Positions 15,764 to 25,219 of a stretch of DNA of 47,099 bases are shown here, one piece after another. Location of the stretch: the NCBI GenBank assembly GCA_026708115.1, contig JAPOVL010000012.1, positions 1 to 47,099 on the forward strand. Reading direction: 5' to 3'. The position numbers were made by a program, and so were the translations under genes. Below the pieces are notes generated by a model. It saw nothing but the letters and a program-made list of their open reading frames with translations. It was not told the origin of the DNA and searched no databases. The first letter of the stretch is position 1, and every line of letters starts with the position of its first letter. This DNA comes from Chloroflexota bacterium. Its GTDB lineage: Bacteria > Chloroflexota > Anaerolineae > Aggregatilineales > Phototrophicaceae.

Positions 15764-15812
15764 TATTCGTTGATTTTTTCGAATAATCTGCTAAACTTTT
15801 CAACGATTGAAA
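15764..15812 (+). promoter_or_regulatory. Promoter with two inverted-repeat operators for the HTH-ImmA/MazF pair
   Basis: TTGATT (15770-15775), a 16-nt spacer and TAAACT (15792-15797) form a promoter. The -35 box lies inside a dyad TATTCG-N10-CGAATA (15764-15769, 15780-15785). A second perfect dyad TTTCAA-CGA-TTGAAA (15798-15812) sits between the -10 box and the AAAGGAGG ribosome site. The placement suits repression by the HTH domain encoded immediately downstream. Confidence 0.5.
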
Positions 15813-15823
15813 GGAGGATCAGC

Positions 15824-17026
15824 ATGACTGGGGCGCGCATCAAACAGGCACGCTTGATGGCTGATTTGACACAAAAGGAGCTAGCGGAACAGCTAACCAA
15901 GAATGGATACCCTGTTTCAGCTGCAGCAATTTCCAAGTACGAAAAGGGCAAGAGTTTTCCGCCAGCCCAGTTCTTGCTGCTTGCAAGCAGCGAATTAAAT
16001 GTGCGTAGCACTTATTTCTCACATCAACCAGTAAAGACGGTTAAATGGAAGTCGTTTCGTCGGCACAGTACATTAGCAAAGAAAAAGCAAGATGCGATTA
16101 AGGGACACGCCGCAGATATCGCTGAACTACATATAGAATTGCATTCGTTGTTGTATCCCGAAAAGTCGCCCGAATTTCCTGGGCCTGTGACTGTGAAGAA
16201 TTGCGAGGACGCTGAGAGAGTTGCGAGCAACTTACGCGAAAGATGGAATCTAGGAAACCGTCCGCTGGACAATCTTGTTCAGACCTCCGAGGACAGAGGT
16301 GTCGTAGTAATCAGTTGGAACAAGAGCGGCAAGTTCGATGGTTTGTCTGGCTGGTGCGGCGATCACCCTGTAACAGTGCTCAATACCAAACGAACAAAGG
16401 ATCGCATAAGATTCAGCCTCGCGCACGAAATCGGACACTTAGTAATGAATACCGCCGATCTGGACGAAAAATCAGAGGAAAGCCTTGCCAACAGGTTTGC
16501 GTCAGCTTTCTTGGTACCTTCTGACCACGCGCGCCGCGAACTAGGAAATAAGCGCGATCGCCTAGATTGGGGTGAGCTAATGATGCTCAAGCGAAAATAC
16601 GGCTTAAGTATGGCTGCTTGGGTCAGACGCGCCAAAGATCTGGGCATAATCAGCGAGAACCAATATACGCTGATGTTTAAAGACTTAGGCATAAGGGGAT
16701 GGCGGAAACAAGAGCCGATTGAGTATCTCGGCGACGAAGAACCCCTTCAACTAAAGCAAATGTCATTGCGTGCAGTTGCGGAAGGGTTGACAAGCCCGGA
16801 CAGAATAAGCAGTGTTTGTCCTCGCTGTCTGGATGACGCCGTCGAAGAACAGAATTCGGAACATTTAACTGTACAAGACTTATTGGCAATGTCTGAAGAC
16901 GAACGAAACTTGATCATGAAACGCGCCTTTGCGCTTGCTGCCGAAGACGAATTCGAGACGTTTGAAGCGGACGAATTCTACGAATTTGAGGATCTTGAAG
17001 TCGATGAATCAGAAGACCTCTATTAG
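15824..17026 (+). CDS. HTH-Xre / ImmA-IrrE-type zinc protease regulator with acidic tail
   Basis: 400 residues; the ATG at 15824 follows AAAGGAGGATCAGC. Residues 1-60 are an Xre helix-turn-helix ('IKQARLMADLTQKELAEQLT', 'AAISKYEKGKSFP'). Residues about 120-260 hold the COG2856/IrrE-like metalloprotease fold with the zinc motif HEIGH at 201-205 and the downstream helix 'ESLANRFASAFLVP'. The family includes ImmA, which cleaves the ICEBs1 repressor, and IrrE/PprI, which cleaves DdrO after DNA damage. The last ~30 residues are a D/E/F/Y-rich tail. The gene's 3' end overlaps a MazF-type toxin gene by 23 nt. DNA here is AT-richer than its neighbours, hinting at transfer. Probable role: combined repressor and protease controlling the toxin. 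Confidence 0.88.
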   Translation: MTGARIKQARLMADLTQKELAEQLTKNGYPVSAAAISKYEKGKSFPPAQFLLLASSELNVRSTYFSHQPVKTVKWKSFRRHSTLAKKKQDAIKGHAADIAELHIELHSLLYPEKSPEFPGPVTVKNCEDAERVASNLRERWNLGNRPLDNLVQTSEDRGVVVISWNKSGKFDGLSGWCGDHPVTVLNTKRTKDRIRFSLAHEIGHLVMNTADLDEKSEESLANRFASAFLVPSDHARRELGNKRDRLDWGELMMLKRKYGLSMAAWVRRAKDLGIISENQYTLMFKDLGIRGWRKQEPIEYLGDEEPLQLKQMSLRAVAEGLTSPDRISSVCPRCLDDAVEEQNSEHLTVQDLLAMSEDERNLIMKRAFALAAEDEFETFEADEFYEFEDLEVDESEDLY

Positions 17027-17438
17027 TCCGCGGAGAGGGGAAATCTGGTGGGTGAATTTCAACACTCCCGCCTCGGCTCCCACGCCAAAGTATGGAACAC
17101 CGAAGAGTCGATTGCCCACCGAAGGAGATGAAATCTACAAGACACGTCCAGCCATCGTCATGAATGTTGCTGCGCAATGGAATCGTAGACTAAGTATTGT
17201 AGTGCCAATCACAGGCTGGTCAGACGTTTACGTTAGGAATGAATACTTCTGGATGATAAAAATTCTAAAGGACAACTCGAACAATCTATCGAAAGACTCG
17301 GCTGCGGCTACGTTCGAGATCAAGTCAGTGTCCCTGAATCGTTTCGCAAGCAGGCTTGGCGTAGTTTCGCAACCACAACTCGATCGCATCGCGCAGACTA
17401 TTGCATACAATATCGGCTACGCTCCCATTCAAGCGTAG
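17004..17438 (+). CDS. MazF/PemK-family toxin
   Basis: 144 residues from the ATG at 17004, inside the end of the ImmA-type gene; an earlier in-frame start at 16929 would run through the acidic-tail codons and is unlikely. 'SPRRGEIWWVNFN' is the MazF/PemK beta-1 motif and 'KTRPAIVMN' supplies the conserved Arg. Then 'LSIVVPITGW' and the helical end 'QLDRIAQTIAYNIGY' follow. An insertion of about 20 residues ('PASAPTPKYGTPKSRLPTEG') lengthens the beta1-beta2 loop compared with usual MazF (~110-120 residues). Family members are sequence-specific mRNA endoribonucleases. No MazE-type antitoxin is present; the HTH-ImmA partner takes its place. Confidence 0.82.
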   Translation: MNQKTSISPRRGEIWWVNFNTPASAPTPKYGTPKSRLPTEGDEIYKTRPAIVMNVAAQWNRRLSIVVPITGWSDVYVRNEYFWMIKILKDNSNNLSKDSAAATFEIKSVSLNRFASRLGVVSQPQLDRIAQTIAYNIGYAPIQA

Positions 17439-17547
17439 ACTACTTCAATGACGTCAATCCAAAATGGCACGATGTAAAGCATATCACCGACGCGCTATCG
17501 AAGTCGTGTGCTAATTCCTTGCTCCGAATAGCAACAGCTGTAACAGG

Positions 17548-17553
17548 TATAAT
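17548..17553 (+). promoter_or_regulatory. Candidate -10 box upstream of clpC copy 1
   Basis: TATAAT lies 68 nt before the ATG at 17622. No convincing -35 hexamer stands 16-18 nt upstream, and no CIRCE or CtsR-type operator is visible. Confidence 0.3.
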
Positions 17554-17621
17554 CTACATTTCTCCGCTAAAATCGGGTTACATTTGACCGCACCTGCCGC
17601 CAAAGTCGCGAGGGACCATCA

Positions 17622-20207
17622 ATGCTACGATTTGACCGATTCACCGAACGCGCGCAAGACGCAGCTCACCGCGCCTACGATATTCTGCAGCGTTATGGCC
17701 ATACCCAAGTCGACAGCGAGCATATCTTGCTGGCGCTGCTGGAACAGAGCGAAGGCGTCGTCCAGCAGATTCTGGAACGCCTTTCGATAGACATTGCCGC
17801 GATGCGCTCGCGCGTGGACGACGTGCTCCGCCAAAGCCCGCGTACAGCAACGATCTACGGCCACGGCACAAATCAGGTTTTCATCACGCCGCGGCTCAAG
17901 AGCGTTATCGACCGCGCCAATGAAGAAGCGAACCGCCTGCGCGACGAATACATCAGCACCGAGCACATCTTCCTTGCGCTGTTCGGCGAGCGGAACACCG
18001 CCATTTCCAAGCTCTTTGAAGATATGAACATTACACGAGATCGCGTCTCCGATACGGTCAAAGATATACGCGGCGGCCAGCGCGTCACCGACCCGCAGGC
18101 CGAAAGTCGCTATCGCACGCTGGAGAAATACAGCCGCGATCTGACCCGTATGGCGCTGGAAGGCAAGCTGGATCCAGTTGTTGGTCGCGATGGAGAGATT
18201 CAGCGCGTCATCCAGGTATTGAGCCGCCGAACCAAGAATAACCCGGTGCTCATTGGCGAAGCCGGCGTCGGCAAAACGGCGATCGTAGAGGGACTGGCGC
18301 AGAAGATCGCTTCCAGCGACGTGCCCGATTTGCTCTTGGGCAAGCGCGTACTCAGCCTGGACCTAAGCGGTATGTTGGCGGGAAGCCGATTCCGCGGCGA
18401 GTTCGAAGAACGCTTGAAAGCGACCATCGACGAAATCCAGCGCTCCGATGGCGAAATCATTCTTTTCATTGACGAATTGCACCAGGTGGTCGGCGCGGGG
18501 GCCGCTTCCGGCGCCATGGATGCCGGTAACATGATGAAGCCGGCATTGGCGCGCGGGGAGTTGCAGACGGTTGGCGCCACAACGATGGACGAGTATCGAC
18601 AACATATCGAGAAGGACAGCGCGCTTGATCGCCGCTTCGCGCCAATCTTCGTGGAAGAGCCGAATATTGAAGACACGATTGAGATGCTCTTTGGCGTCCG
18701 CGACCGCTACGAAGCCCACCACAATTTGACAATCGCCGACGACGCTATCGAAGCGGCCGCGCGTTTGTCCGCGAGATATTTGACCGAGCGCAAGTTGCCC
18801 GACAAAGCCATTGATCTGTTGGACGAAGCGTCGGCGAAGTTACGCGTCGCGCTCTTTTCCATGCCGCAAAGCTTGAAAGAAATGCGTGAAACGATCGATC
18901 AATTGGCGATAGAAGAGCAAGCTGCCGGCCTCGCGCGCGACTATGAACGGGCTGCCGACTGCAAGATGCAGCGCATCCAGCTGGAGGAAGAATTCGACCA
19001 CGCGCGCCACGCCTGGCGGCAGGAACATACGCTGGACGAGGTCGTCACCGCGGACAATGTTGCCCAGGTGGTTGAGCAGTGGACCGGCATCCCGGTGCAG
19101 AGCATGCTCGAAACCGAATCGGAAAAGCTGCTGCGAATGGAAGAGGTCATTAATGAGCGCGTCATCGGGCAAGAAAATGCTGTGTCCGCGCTTGCGGATG
19201 CCATTCGCCGCGCGCGCAGCGGCTTGAAAGATCCCAAACGCCCAATCGGCTCCTTTATCTTTCTCGGGTCCAGCGGTGTGGGCAAAACTGAATTGGCCAA
19301 GGCGCTCGCGGAGTTTATGTTCGATGACGAAGACACGCTGGTCCGCGTCGATATGAGCGAATACCGCGAAAAACATACGGTCAGCCGCCTGTTTGGCGCG
19401 CCGCCCGGCTATGTCGGTTACGAAGCGGGCGGTCAGCTAACCGAAGCGGTGCGCCGTCGACCCTACCGCGTCGTACTCTTTGATGAGATCGAAAAGGCGC
19501 ATCCCGATGTGTGGAGCGCGCTGCTCCAAGTGCTGGAAGACGGACGTATGACGGACGGACAGGGCCACACCGTCGATTTCCGCAATACCGTGTTGATTAT
19601 GACGAGCAACCTGGGCACAGAGTTTGCCAAGCAAGGCGGCGCCCTGGGATTTTTGCAGCATGACGACCGCGCTTTGGCCGACCATCGTGAAATCGAAAAG
19701 GCCATGCGCGATACCTTCCGGCCGGAATTCCTCAATCGTATCGACGAGGTCATCATTTTTGAGCCACTCACCCTGCAAGCCGTCGAGCAAATGGTCGACC
19801 TGCAAATCCGGGGATTGGCGGAACGCATGCAGGAATCCGGCCTCGCGATCCATCTCACCGAACCGGCGCGTCATTGGCTGGCGAAACAAGGCTTCGATCC
19901 TCAATTTGGCGCCCGTCCGCTGCGCAGAGCCGTACAGCGACATATCGAGAATCCCTTGAGCGTACAGTTGCTCAAGGGCGATTTTGAGGACGGCGACCTC
20001 ATCGTCATCGACGAGCACGACGGACAGCTGCGCTTCTCCGGACATGCCGACCAACAGAGCGATTACGCCGAGGGCGCTGACGACTACGATAGCGAGCTTG
20101 AGGACTACTACGACGGGGGCTATCAGAACGGCGAATACTACAACGACGAGTTTGACGACGAAGAATACGCCGATTTCCTCTCGCAGACGGCGGATGACGA
20201 GAACTGA
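17622..20207 (+). CDS. clpC: ClpC-type AAA+ unfoldase, paralogue 1, with acidic-aromatic tail
   Basis: 861 residues. Two Clp N repeats occupy about 1-145. The first AAA+ module has Walker A GEAGVGKT (about 212-219) and Walker B 'LFIDELHQ'. A UVR-like M-domain ('[20 protein letters not shown]', about 435-455) marks ClpC rather than ClpB. The second AAA+ module has GSSGVGKT (about 549-556) and '[13 protein letters not shown]'. ClpC unfolds substrates for ClpP. This copy differs from the one at 22619 by a ~50-residue C-terminal tail of Asp, Glu, Tyr, Gly and Asn after '[13 protein letters not shown]'. It is also more divergent: a Ser-Ser in the second P-loop, and DELHQ for DEVHM. It stands alone between the MazF gene and the S1-protein gene. 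Confidence 0.93.
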   Translation: MLRFDRFTERAQDAAHRAYDILQRYGHTQVDSEHILLALLEQSEGVVQQILERLSIDIAAMRSRVDDVLRQSPRTATIYGHGTNQVFITPRLKSVIDRANEEANRLRDEYISTEHIFLALFGERNTAISKLFEDMNITRDRVSDTVKDIRGGQRVTDPQAESRYRTLEKYSRDLTRMALEGKLDPVVGRDGEIQRVIQVLSRRTKNNPVLIGEAGVGKTAIVEGLAQKIASSDVPDLLLGKRVLSLDLSGMLAGSRFRGEFEERLKATIDEIQRSDGEIILFIDELHQVVGAGAASGAMDAGNMMKPALARGELQTVGATTMDEYRQHIEKDSALDRRFAPIFVEEPNIEDTIEMLFGVRDRYEAHHNLTIADDAIEAAARLSARYLTERKLPDKAIDLLDEASAKLRVALFSMPQSLKEMRETIDQLAIEEQAAGLARDYERAADCKMQRIQLEEEFDHARHAWRQEHTLDEVVTADNVAQVVEQWTGIPVQSMLETESEKLLRMEEVINERVIGQENAVSALADAIRRARSGLKDPKRPIGSFIFLGSSGVGKTELAKALAEFMFDDEDTLVRVDMSEYREKHTVSRLFGAPPGYVGYEAGGQLTEAVRRRPYRVVLFDEIEKAHPDVWSALLQVLEDGRMTDGQGHTVDFRNTVLIMTSNLGTEFAKQGGALGFLQHDDRALADHREIEKAMRDTFRPEFLNRIDEVIIFEPLTLQAVEQMVDLQIRGLAERMQESGLAIHLTEPARHWLAKQGFDPQFGARPLRRAVQRHIENPLSVQLLKGDFEDGDLIVIDEHDGQLRFSGHADQQSDYAEGADDYDSELEDYYDGGYQNGEYYNDEFDDEEYADFLSQTADDEN

Positions 20208-20329
20208 GCTATATCCGAATCGCCATCGCGCCTGGGCACAACCATAGGACTCCAGCGCTTCGCTATATTTGACGCCGATGACAGAATGCCTAGCCCGCGC
20301 CAATTATGTCGCGTTGGTCAATTAGTCCT

Positions 20330-20357
20330 TTGAATCTGCCTTGGCACTGGCTATAAT
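20330..20357 (+). promoter_or_regulatory. Promoter for the S1-domain protein gene
   Basis: TTGAAT (20330-20335), 16-nt spacer, TATAAT (20352-20357), 39 nt before the ATG at 20397. A near-consensus sigma-70-type arrangement. Confidence 0.6.
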
Positions 20358-20396
20358 TGTGTCGGAAACTCTGGGTAACGGACGTAGGACACAGCT

Positions 20397-21968
20397 ATGA
20401 GCGCAGAAGAACTAGGCAAGCGCGACGAGGACTTGGAGAGCGAGTCGTCCGCCGAGTTGTCGCAGGTAGACGCGGTTGCCGCCGAGACAGCGGGTGCTGC
20501 AACGAGAGATGATGGCGTGACAAGCGGGAACGCGGCAACAGAGACAACATCTGCTAACAACGGTAATCCCGATGAATTGGCGTCATCTGGCGCCGAATCA
20601 AATGCCGCCGTTCAAGCGGATGCGTTGGCAGAGGCAAGCGAAGCAGACAGCGCGCCGTCGACTGATGGAGCGGATGTCAAGTCGGATCCGGTCGCCGAGC
20701 AATCAGAGCCTGAAGAAATGGCCGCGTCCGCGGAATCTGAAACCCAAGCGCCCGCCGGCGAGAGCCGCGCCCAGACCGAGAAAGAAGGGGCGCCCAAGGA
20801 CGACGACCCGCCCAAATACCGTCGAGGTCAGATCTGCAGCGGTGTCATTACAAAGACCTCGCCTACTGCGGTGTTCGTGGACCTCGGGGACGGCGACGAG
20901 GGCTTGGTGCCGGGGCGCGAACTGGAGTTGATGACGCGCAAGATGCTGGAATCCCTGATTGTCGGCGCCGAAGTCGATGTCTACGTCGTGAATCCCCGCA
21001 ACCATCGTGGCGAGACTGTCTTGTCGATCAACCATGCGCTTGAAGAGCTTGATTGGCGTAAAGCCGAAGAATTCGCCAAATCAAAAAACGTTTACGAAGC
21101 ATTAATCGGCGGCTATAACAAGGGCGGATTGATCGTGCGCTTCGGGCGGCTGCGCGGTTTCGTGCCACAGAGTCAACTGGCAGAGGAACGCGCGAGAGGC
21201 ATGTCTGGCGAAACGCCGGAAGAGCGTTACAGCCCGATGGTTAATCAGCCGATCGGCGTCAAAGTAATGGAAGTGGACCGCAAGCGCAATCGTTTGATCC
21301 TGTCCGAACGAGCCGCCATGCGCGAAGTGCGCCAGCGGCGCAAACGCGAACTGATCGAAGAACTCACCCTGGGCGAGATCCGCAAGGGGACGGTCGTCAG
21401 CCTGGAGACATTTGGCGCTTTTGTCGATATCGGCGGCGCCGAGGGCTTGGTGCACCTGACCGAGTTGGCCTGGGGGCACATCACGCACCCCCGGCAGGTG
21501 GTCAGCGTCGGCGACGAAGTCGAGGTTGAAGTCATCAGCATCAATTCCGACGCGAGGCGGATTGGCCTCAGTCGGCGTCGCATAATGAGCGACCCATGGG
21601 ACGAAGTTGCCGGCTCATTACGACGGGGTCAACTGGTACGTGGTCGCGTCACGAAACTGACCAAGTTTGGCGCATTCGCGCGCCTGATCGACAACGACGC
21701 GGTGGAAGGCTTGATCCACATTTCGGAACTATCCGGCGAGCGCGTTAGCCACCCGCGGGAGGTTGTCAAGCGCGGTGATGAATTGGTTCTGCGTATTGTT
21801 AAGATCGATATCAAAGAGCGGCGTCTCGGCTTGAGTTTGAAATCCGTGAATTCGACGGAGTACCTGGACCTTGACTGGGAAATGGCAATCCAGGAATCCG
21901 CCTCATTGCCGAATGATGCGCCGGCGGCTGATCTGCCAGCCGAGCCGGAAGCGCATACTGAAGATTAG
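20397..21968 (+). CDS. rpsA: Ribosomal protein S1-like, four S1 domains and acidic N-terminal extension
   Basis: 523 residues. Residues 1-138 are low-complexity and acidic, rich in Ala, Glu, Ser and Asp, and probably disordered. Four S1 OB-fold repeats follow: about 140-208 ('GQICSGVITKTSPTAVFVDL'), 220-305 (degenerate, 'YEALIGGYNKGGLIVRFGRL'), 320-395 ('GTVVSLETFGAFVDIGGAEG') and 408-480 ('GRVTKLTKFGAFARLIDNDA'). Four-repeat S1 proteins are usual in Chloroflexota and Gram-positive lineages, where they help bind mRNA to the 30S subunit. The long acidic head is unusual. It is followed by a hairpin repeat and a terminator, so it is probably monocistronic. Confidence 0.88.
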   Translation: MSAEELGKRDEDLESESSAELSQVDAVAAETAGAATRDDGVTSGNAATETTSANNGNPDELASSGAESNAAVQADALAEASEADSAPSTDGADVKSDPVAEQSEPEEMAASAESETQAPAGESRAQTEKEGAPKDDDPPKYRRGQICSGVITKTSPTAVFVDLGDGDEGLVPGRELELMTRKMLESLIVGAEVDVYVVNPRNHRGETVLSINHALEELDWRKAEEFAKSKNVYEALIGGYNKGGLIVRFGRLRGFVPQSQLAEERARGMSGETPEERYSPMVNQPIGVKVMEVDRKRNRLILSERAAMREVRQRRKRELIEELTLGEIRKGTVVSLETFGAFVDIGGAEGLVHLTELAWGHITHPRQVVSVGDEVEVEVISINSDARRIGLSRRRIMSDPWDEVAGSLRRGQLVRGRVTKLTKFGAFARLIDNDAVEGLIHISELSGERVSHPREVVKRGDELVLRIVKIDIKERRLGLSLKSVNSTEYLDLDWEMAIQESASLPNDAPAADLPAEPEAHTED

Positions 21969-21996
21969 GCAAATCTGCCGATCGTGATTCGCTAGG

Positions 21997-22082
21997 AGCC
22001 GCTGGGCGCCTAACCGGGGAATCGTAGACAAGCATGTCGCGCCCATGCATAATAGCAAGTCTTCTTGTTGCATGAGCGACGC
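21997..22082 (+). repeat. ~80-bp hairpin repeat, copy 1
   Basis: Starts GAGCCGCTGGGCGCCTAACC and ends GTTGCATGAGCGACGC. It shares order and spacing of blocks (GCCGCT, GGCGC, AACCGG, GCGC, CATAATAGCA, TTGCATGAGCG) with 31701-31778, 33770-33844 and 36941-37019, all in the same orientation. It can fold with ATGCA/TGCAT and CAAG/CTTG pairs. Confidence 0.7.
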
Positions 22083-22092
22083 CGATTACATC

Positions 22093-22118
22093 AACAGGCG
22101 CCACCGTGGGCGCCTGTT
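22093..22118 (+). terminator. Rho-independent-type terminator after the S1 gene
   Basis: The stem AACAGGCGCC (22093-22102) pairs with GGCGCCTGTT (22109-22118) across a 6-nt loop and is followed by TCGCTTTCC. The T tract is interrupted, so efficiency is uncertain. Confidence 0.6.
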
Positions 22119-22618
22119 TCGCTTTCCTATTGATGTGTCACAGTTTTGTTCCGACTAAATGACAAATAAGTTCTTCGTGCAAAATGACGGTTCTGCGTTG
22201 ATAATTTCCATGGTCTCCGCTAGCATACAATGAATATGTTTTACTAAAGGTCTTTTCGTGATCCCGCAACGGAGGTCTACCGCTTAGAGCACAGAAATTG
22301 GTATAATAGCCGACACGTTCTGTTTTTTGAGATGCGCGTTTTGTGATTTCGCCGGACCGCCCACGATGCAACATAGCCGCCTGCGGTCACAATCCAAAAG
22401 ACAAACTAGGTGCAAATTAACAGTCCTATTGAGCAGTCCAACGCAAGAACAATGCCCTTTGCCGCGAACGGTCATGATTAGGTCGGCGCGATTAAAGGCA
22501 TGAACAGTTCATGTTCAAGCGGATACCAGCAAAATATGTGCCCATGTCCGTATCCGTATGTCAATGGGACAGTTGCAGTCAACTCTGGCGCGCACCTTTG
22601 AAGATGGAGGGATGAACC
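22119..22618 (+). other. 500-nt gene-free leader region of the second clpC
   Basis: No credible gene. A TATAAT at 22302-22307 with a poor -35 region is the only promoter-like box, which would give clpC a leader of about 310 nt. I find no CIRCE operator here. GGAGGG (22606-22611) is the ribosome site for the GTG at 22619. Confidence 0.45.
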
Positions 22619-25117
22619 GTGCCAAACAAAATGGAACGCTTTACACAGCGGGCGCGGCGCGTGCTAAGCCTGGCGCAGGACGAGGCAGAACGCTTACAAC
22701 ATCACCAGATTGGTACCGAGCACTTGCTGCTGGGGTTGATGAGAGAAGAAGGCGGGGTCGCCGGCCGGGTGCTGCGCGACCTGGGACTGGACCTGCGACG
22801 CGTCGAAGAGTTGGTGACGCGTCTCTCTACTTCCGAAGGGAAATCCAGCCATACCCAGCTTGATCTGTCCCCGGGGACCAAAAAGGTTTTGGAACTCGCT
22901 GTGGACGAAGCGCGCCGTATGGGACATCACTATATTGGCACCGAGCACCTGCTGCTCGGTTTGGTGCGCCAGCAAGAGGGCATCGCGCTGGATGTGTTGC
23001 GGCGTCTGGGTGTGAGCCCGGAAGAGGTGCGCCGCCAGACCAGCAAGGTACTGCAAGAAAGCCCGGTGCAATCCCAGCAGAAAATGCAAGACCGCCCGAC
23101 GGGCAAGCCCTCGCGCAAGGACAATACCCCACTGGTGGATCAACTGGCCACCGACCTGACCAGCCTGGCGGAAACCGGAAAGCTGGATCCCGTGGTGGGA
23201 CGGGAAATGGAAATAGAGCGCGTCATCCAGGTGCTAAGCCGGCGGCGCAAGAACAATCCCGCTTTGATCGGCGAACCCGGTGTGGGCAAGACAGCCATCG
23301 TTGAAGGCTTGGCGCAGCGCATCGTCGAGGGTGACACGCCCAAGCCACTGCTCAACAAGCGCGTCTTGCAATTGGATGTTGGCTCTCTCGTTGCCGGCAC
23401 CATGTATCGTGGTCAATTTGAAGAGCGACTTAAGCGTGTGATTGAAGAACTCAAGGCGTCGGACACAATCCTGTTCATCGACGAAGTGCACATGTTAGTG
23501 GGCGCCGGTTCCGCCGGCAGCAGCGTGGACGCCGCCAATATCCTTAAGCCGGCGCTGGCCCGTGGCGAATTGCAATGTATCGGCGCGACCACGCTGGACG
23601 AATACCGCAAGCACATCGAGAGCGACGCCGCGCTTGAACGGCGTTTTCAGCAGATCCAGGTTGACGAACCGACGATCGAGGAAACAATCGAGATATTGCA
23701 AGGCATCAAATTCCCTTATCAAGATCATCACAATGTTGAAATCACCGATGACGCCATCGAAACCGCCGCTAATTTATCCGCGCGTTATATCCCCGATCGT
23801 TTTCTGCCCGACAAAGCCATTGACCTGATAGACGAAGCCGCTGCGCGATTGCGCATGTACAAAAGCCCGGAAGCCGCTGCCGTCCGCCGGGTGATGGACG
23901 AACTTGAGGAACTAAGCGACGAAATTGAGTTGGCGGAAGTCGCCGGCGAACAAAAAGAAGCCGATACGCTCAAGTTGCGCCACGCATCTCTGGATGCGAC
24001 GCTGGCGGACATCCGCCATAACTGGAATGAAGAAACTGGCCAGCCGCGTTTGCTGGGCGACGATATTTCCGAAGTCGCAGCCATGTGGACCGGCATTCCG
24101 GTCACGCGGATCGCCAACGAAGAAAGCGAACGTCTGATGGAGATGGAAGACAAACTGCACGAGCGCATTGTCGGCCAGCACGAGGCAATCGTCTCCATCA
24201 GCAAAGCCGTGCGCCGCGCCCGCGCCGGCCTGAAGGATCCGCGACGTCCGATTGGCTCCTTCATGTTTCTGGGTCCCACCGGTGTGGGCAAAACTGAATT
24301 GACAAAGGCGCTGGCGGAATTCCTGTTTGGCAGCGAAGAGGCGCTAATCCAGCTTGATATGAGTGAATTCATGGAGCGGCATTCGGTCGCGCGCCTGGTA
24401 GGCGCCCCGCCCGGTTACGTGGGCTACGAAGACGCCGGTCAGTTGACAGAGGCCGTCCGCCGCCGTCCTTATAGCATTATCGTGTTTGACGAAGTGGAAA
24501 AAGCGCATCCGGAAGCCTTCAACATGTTGCTGCAAATCATGGAAGAAGGCACATTGACCGACGCCCGCGGGCGCCGAGTCGATTTCCGCAACGCCATGAT
24601 CGTTATGACCAGCAATGTCGGCGCGGACTTGATCAAGCCCAATTCCGGTCTGGGTTTCAATACACAGCTCGATCTCGGCAAGATGGACGAAGAGGCTTAC
24701 CAAGACATGAGCCGCAATGTGACGGATCAGTTGCATCGCATGTTCCGTCCCGAATTCCTCAATCGCGTCGACGCGACCATCATCTTCCGCTCGCTCACCC
24801 GCGACGAGATTAAGCAGATTGTCGACCTGGAACTGAATAAGGTGCGGGAACGTCTGCTCGAGCATGCCATAACCCTGGAATTGACCGATGCCGGCAGCGA
24901 GTGGCTGGCGGAAAACGGATACGATCCCGAATACGGCGCGCGTCCCCTGCGCCGGTTGATTCAAAACGAAATCGAAGATCGTTTGTCGGACGGCATCCTG
25001 TCGGGAGAGTTCGGCCTGGCGAGCGTGGTCCGCGTCGACGTGGATGACGATGGCGCGCTCATCATGATGAGCGTCGAAGAAGACGAAGTCGCCGACGAAC
25101 TCGAAGCGCCGGTCTAA
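22619..25117 (+). CDS. clpC: ClpC-type AAA+ unfoldase, paralogue 2 (canonical)
   Basis: 832 residues from a GTG at 22619, set by GGAGGG 7 nt upstream. Clp N repeats at about 1-145 ('[20 protein letters not shown]', '[19 protein letters not shown]'). First AAA+ has GEPGVGKT (about 218-225) and '[17 protein letters not shown]'. A UVR-like middle region lies near 440-470, and the second AAA+ has GPTGVGKT (about 551-558) and '[20 protein letters not shown]'. All canonical residues are present and the length is standard. This is presumably the main ClpP-partner unfoldase and heat-stress protein. It ends in a short acidic tail only. It is the second clpC in 7.5 kb. Confidence 0.95.
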   Translation: MPNKMERFTQRARRVLSLAQDEAERLQHHQIGTEHLLLGLMREEGGVAGRVLRDLGLDLRRVEELVTRLSTSEGKSSHTQLDLSPGTKKVLELAVDEARRMGHHYIGTEHLLLGLVRQQEGIALDVLRRLGVSPEEVRRQTSKVLQESPVQSQQKMQDRPTGKPSRKDNTPLVDQLATDLTSLAETGKLDPVVGREMEIERVIQVLSRRRKNNPALIGEPGVGKTAIVEGLAQRIVEGDTPKPLLNKRVLQLDVGSLVAGTMYRGQFEERLKRVIEELKASDTILFIDEVHMLVGAGSAGSSVDAANILKPALARGELQCIGATTLDEYRKHIESDAALERRFQQIQVDEPTIEETIEILQGIKFPYQDHHNVEITDDAIETAANLSARYIPDRFLPDKAIDLIDEAAARLRMYKSPEAAAVRRVMDELEELSDEIELAEVAGEQKEADTLKLRHASLDATLADIRHNWNEETGQPRLLGDDISEVAAMWTGIPVTRIANEESERLMEMEDKLHERIVGQHEAIVSISKAVRRARAGLKDPRRPIGSFMFLGPTGVGKTELTKALAEFLFGSEEALIQLDMSEFMERHSVARLVGAPPGYVGYEDAGQLTEAVRRRPYSIIVFDEVEKAHPEAFNMLLQIMEEGTLTDARGRRVDFRNAMIVMTSNVGADLIKPNSGLGFNTQLDLGKMDEEAYQDMSRNVTDQLHRMFRPEFLNRVDATIIFRSLTRDEIKQIVDLELNKVRERLLEHAITLELTDAGSEWLAENGYDPEYGARPLRRLIQNEIEDRLSDGILSGEFGLASVVRVDVDDDGALIMMSVEEDEVADELEAPV

Positions 25118-25219
25118 GTCAAGGCACAATTGTCACAAGGGATTCAAAAGCGACTCACGCTTGTATCGTGGCTCATATATATTCAGTTGAGTTGGACCAC
25201 GATATAGCTTTATTCTGGA

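Noticed and set aside
21997..22082. tRNA or tRNA-like gene
   Set aside because: The hairpin repeat has no cloverleaf, no T-loop TTCRA and no anticodon arm.
22138..22374. 78-codon minus-strand frame in the clpC leader
   Set aside because: No ribosome site, no recognisable sequence and it overlaps the candidate promoter.
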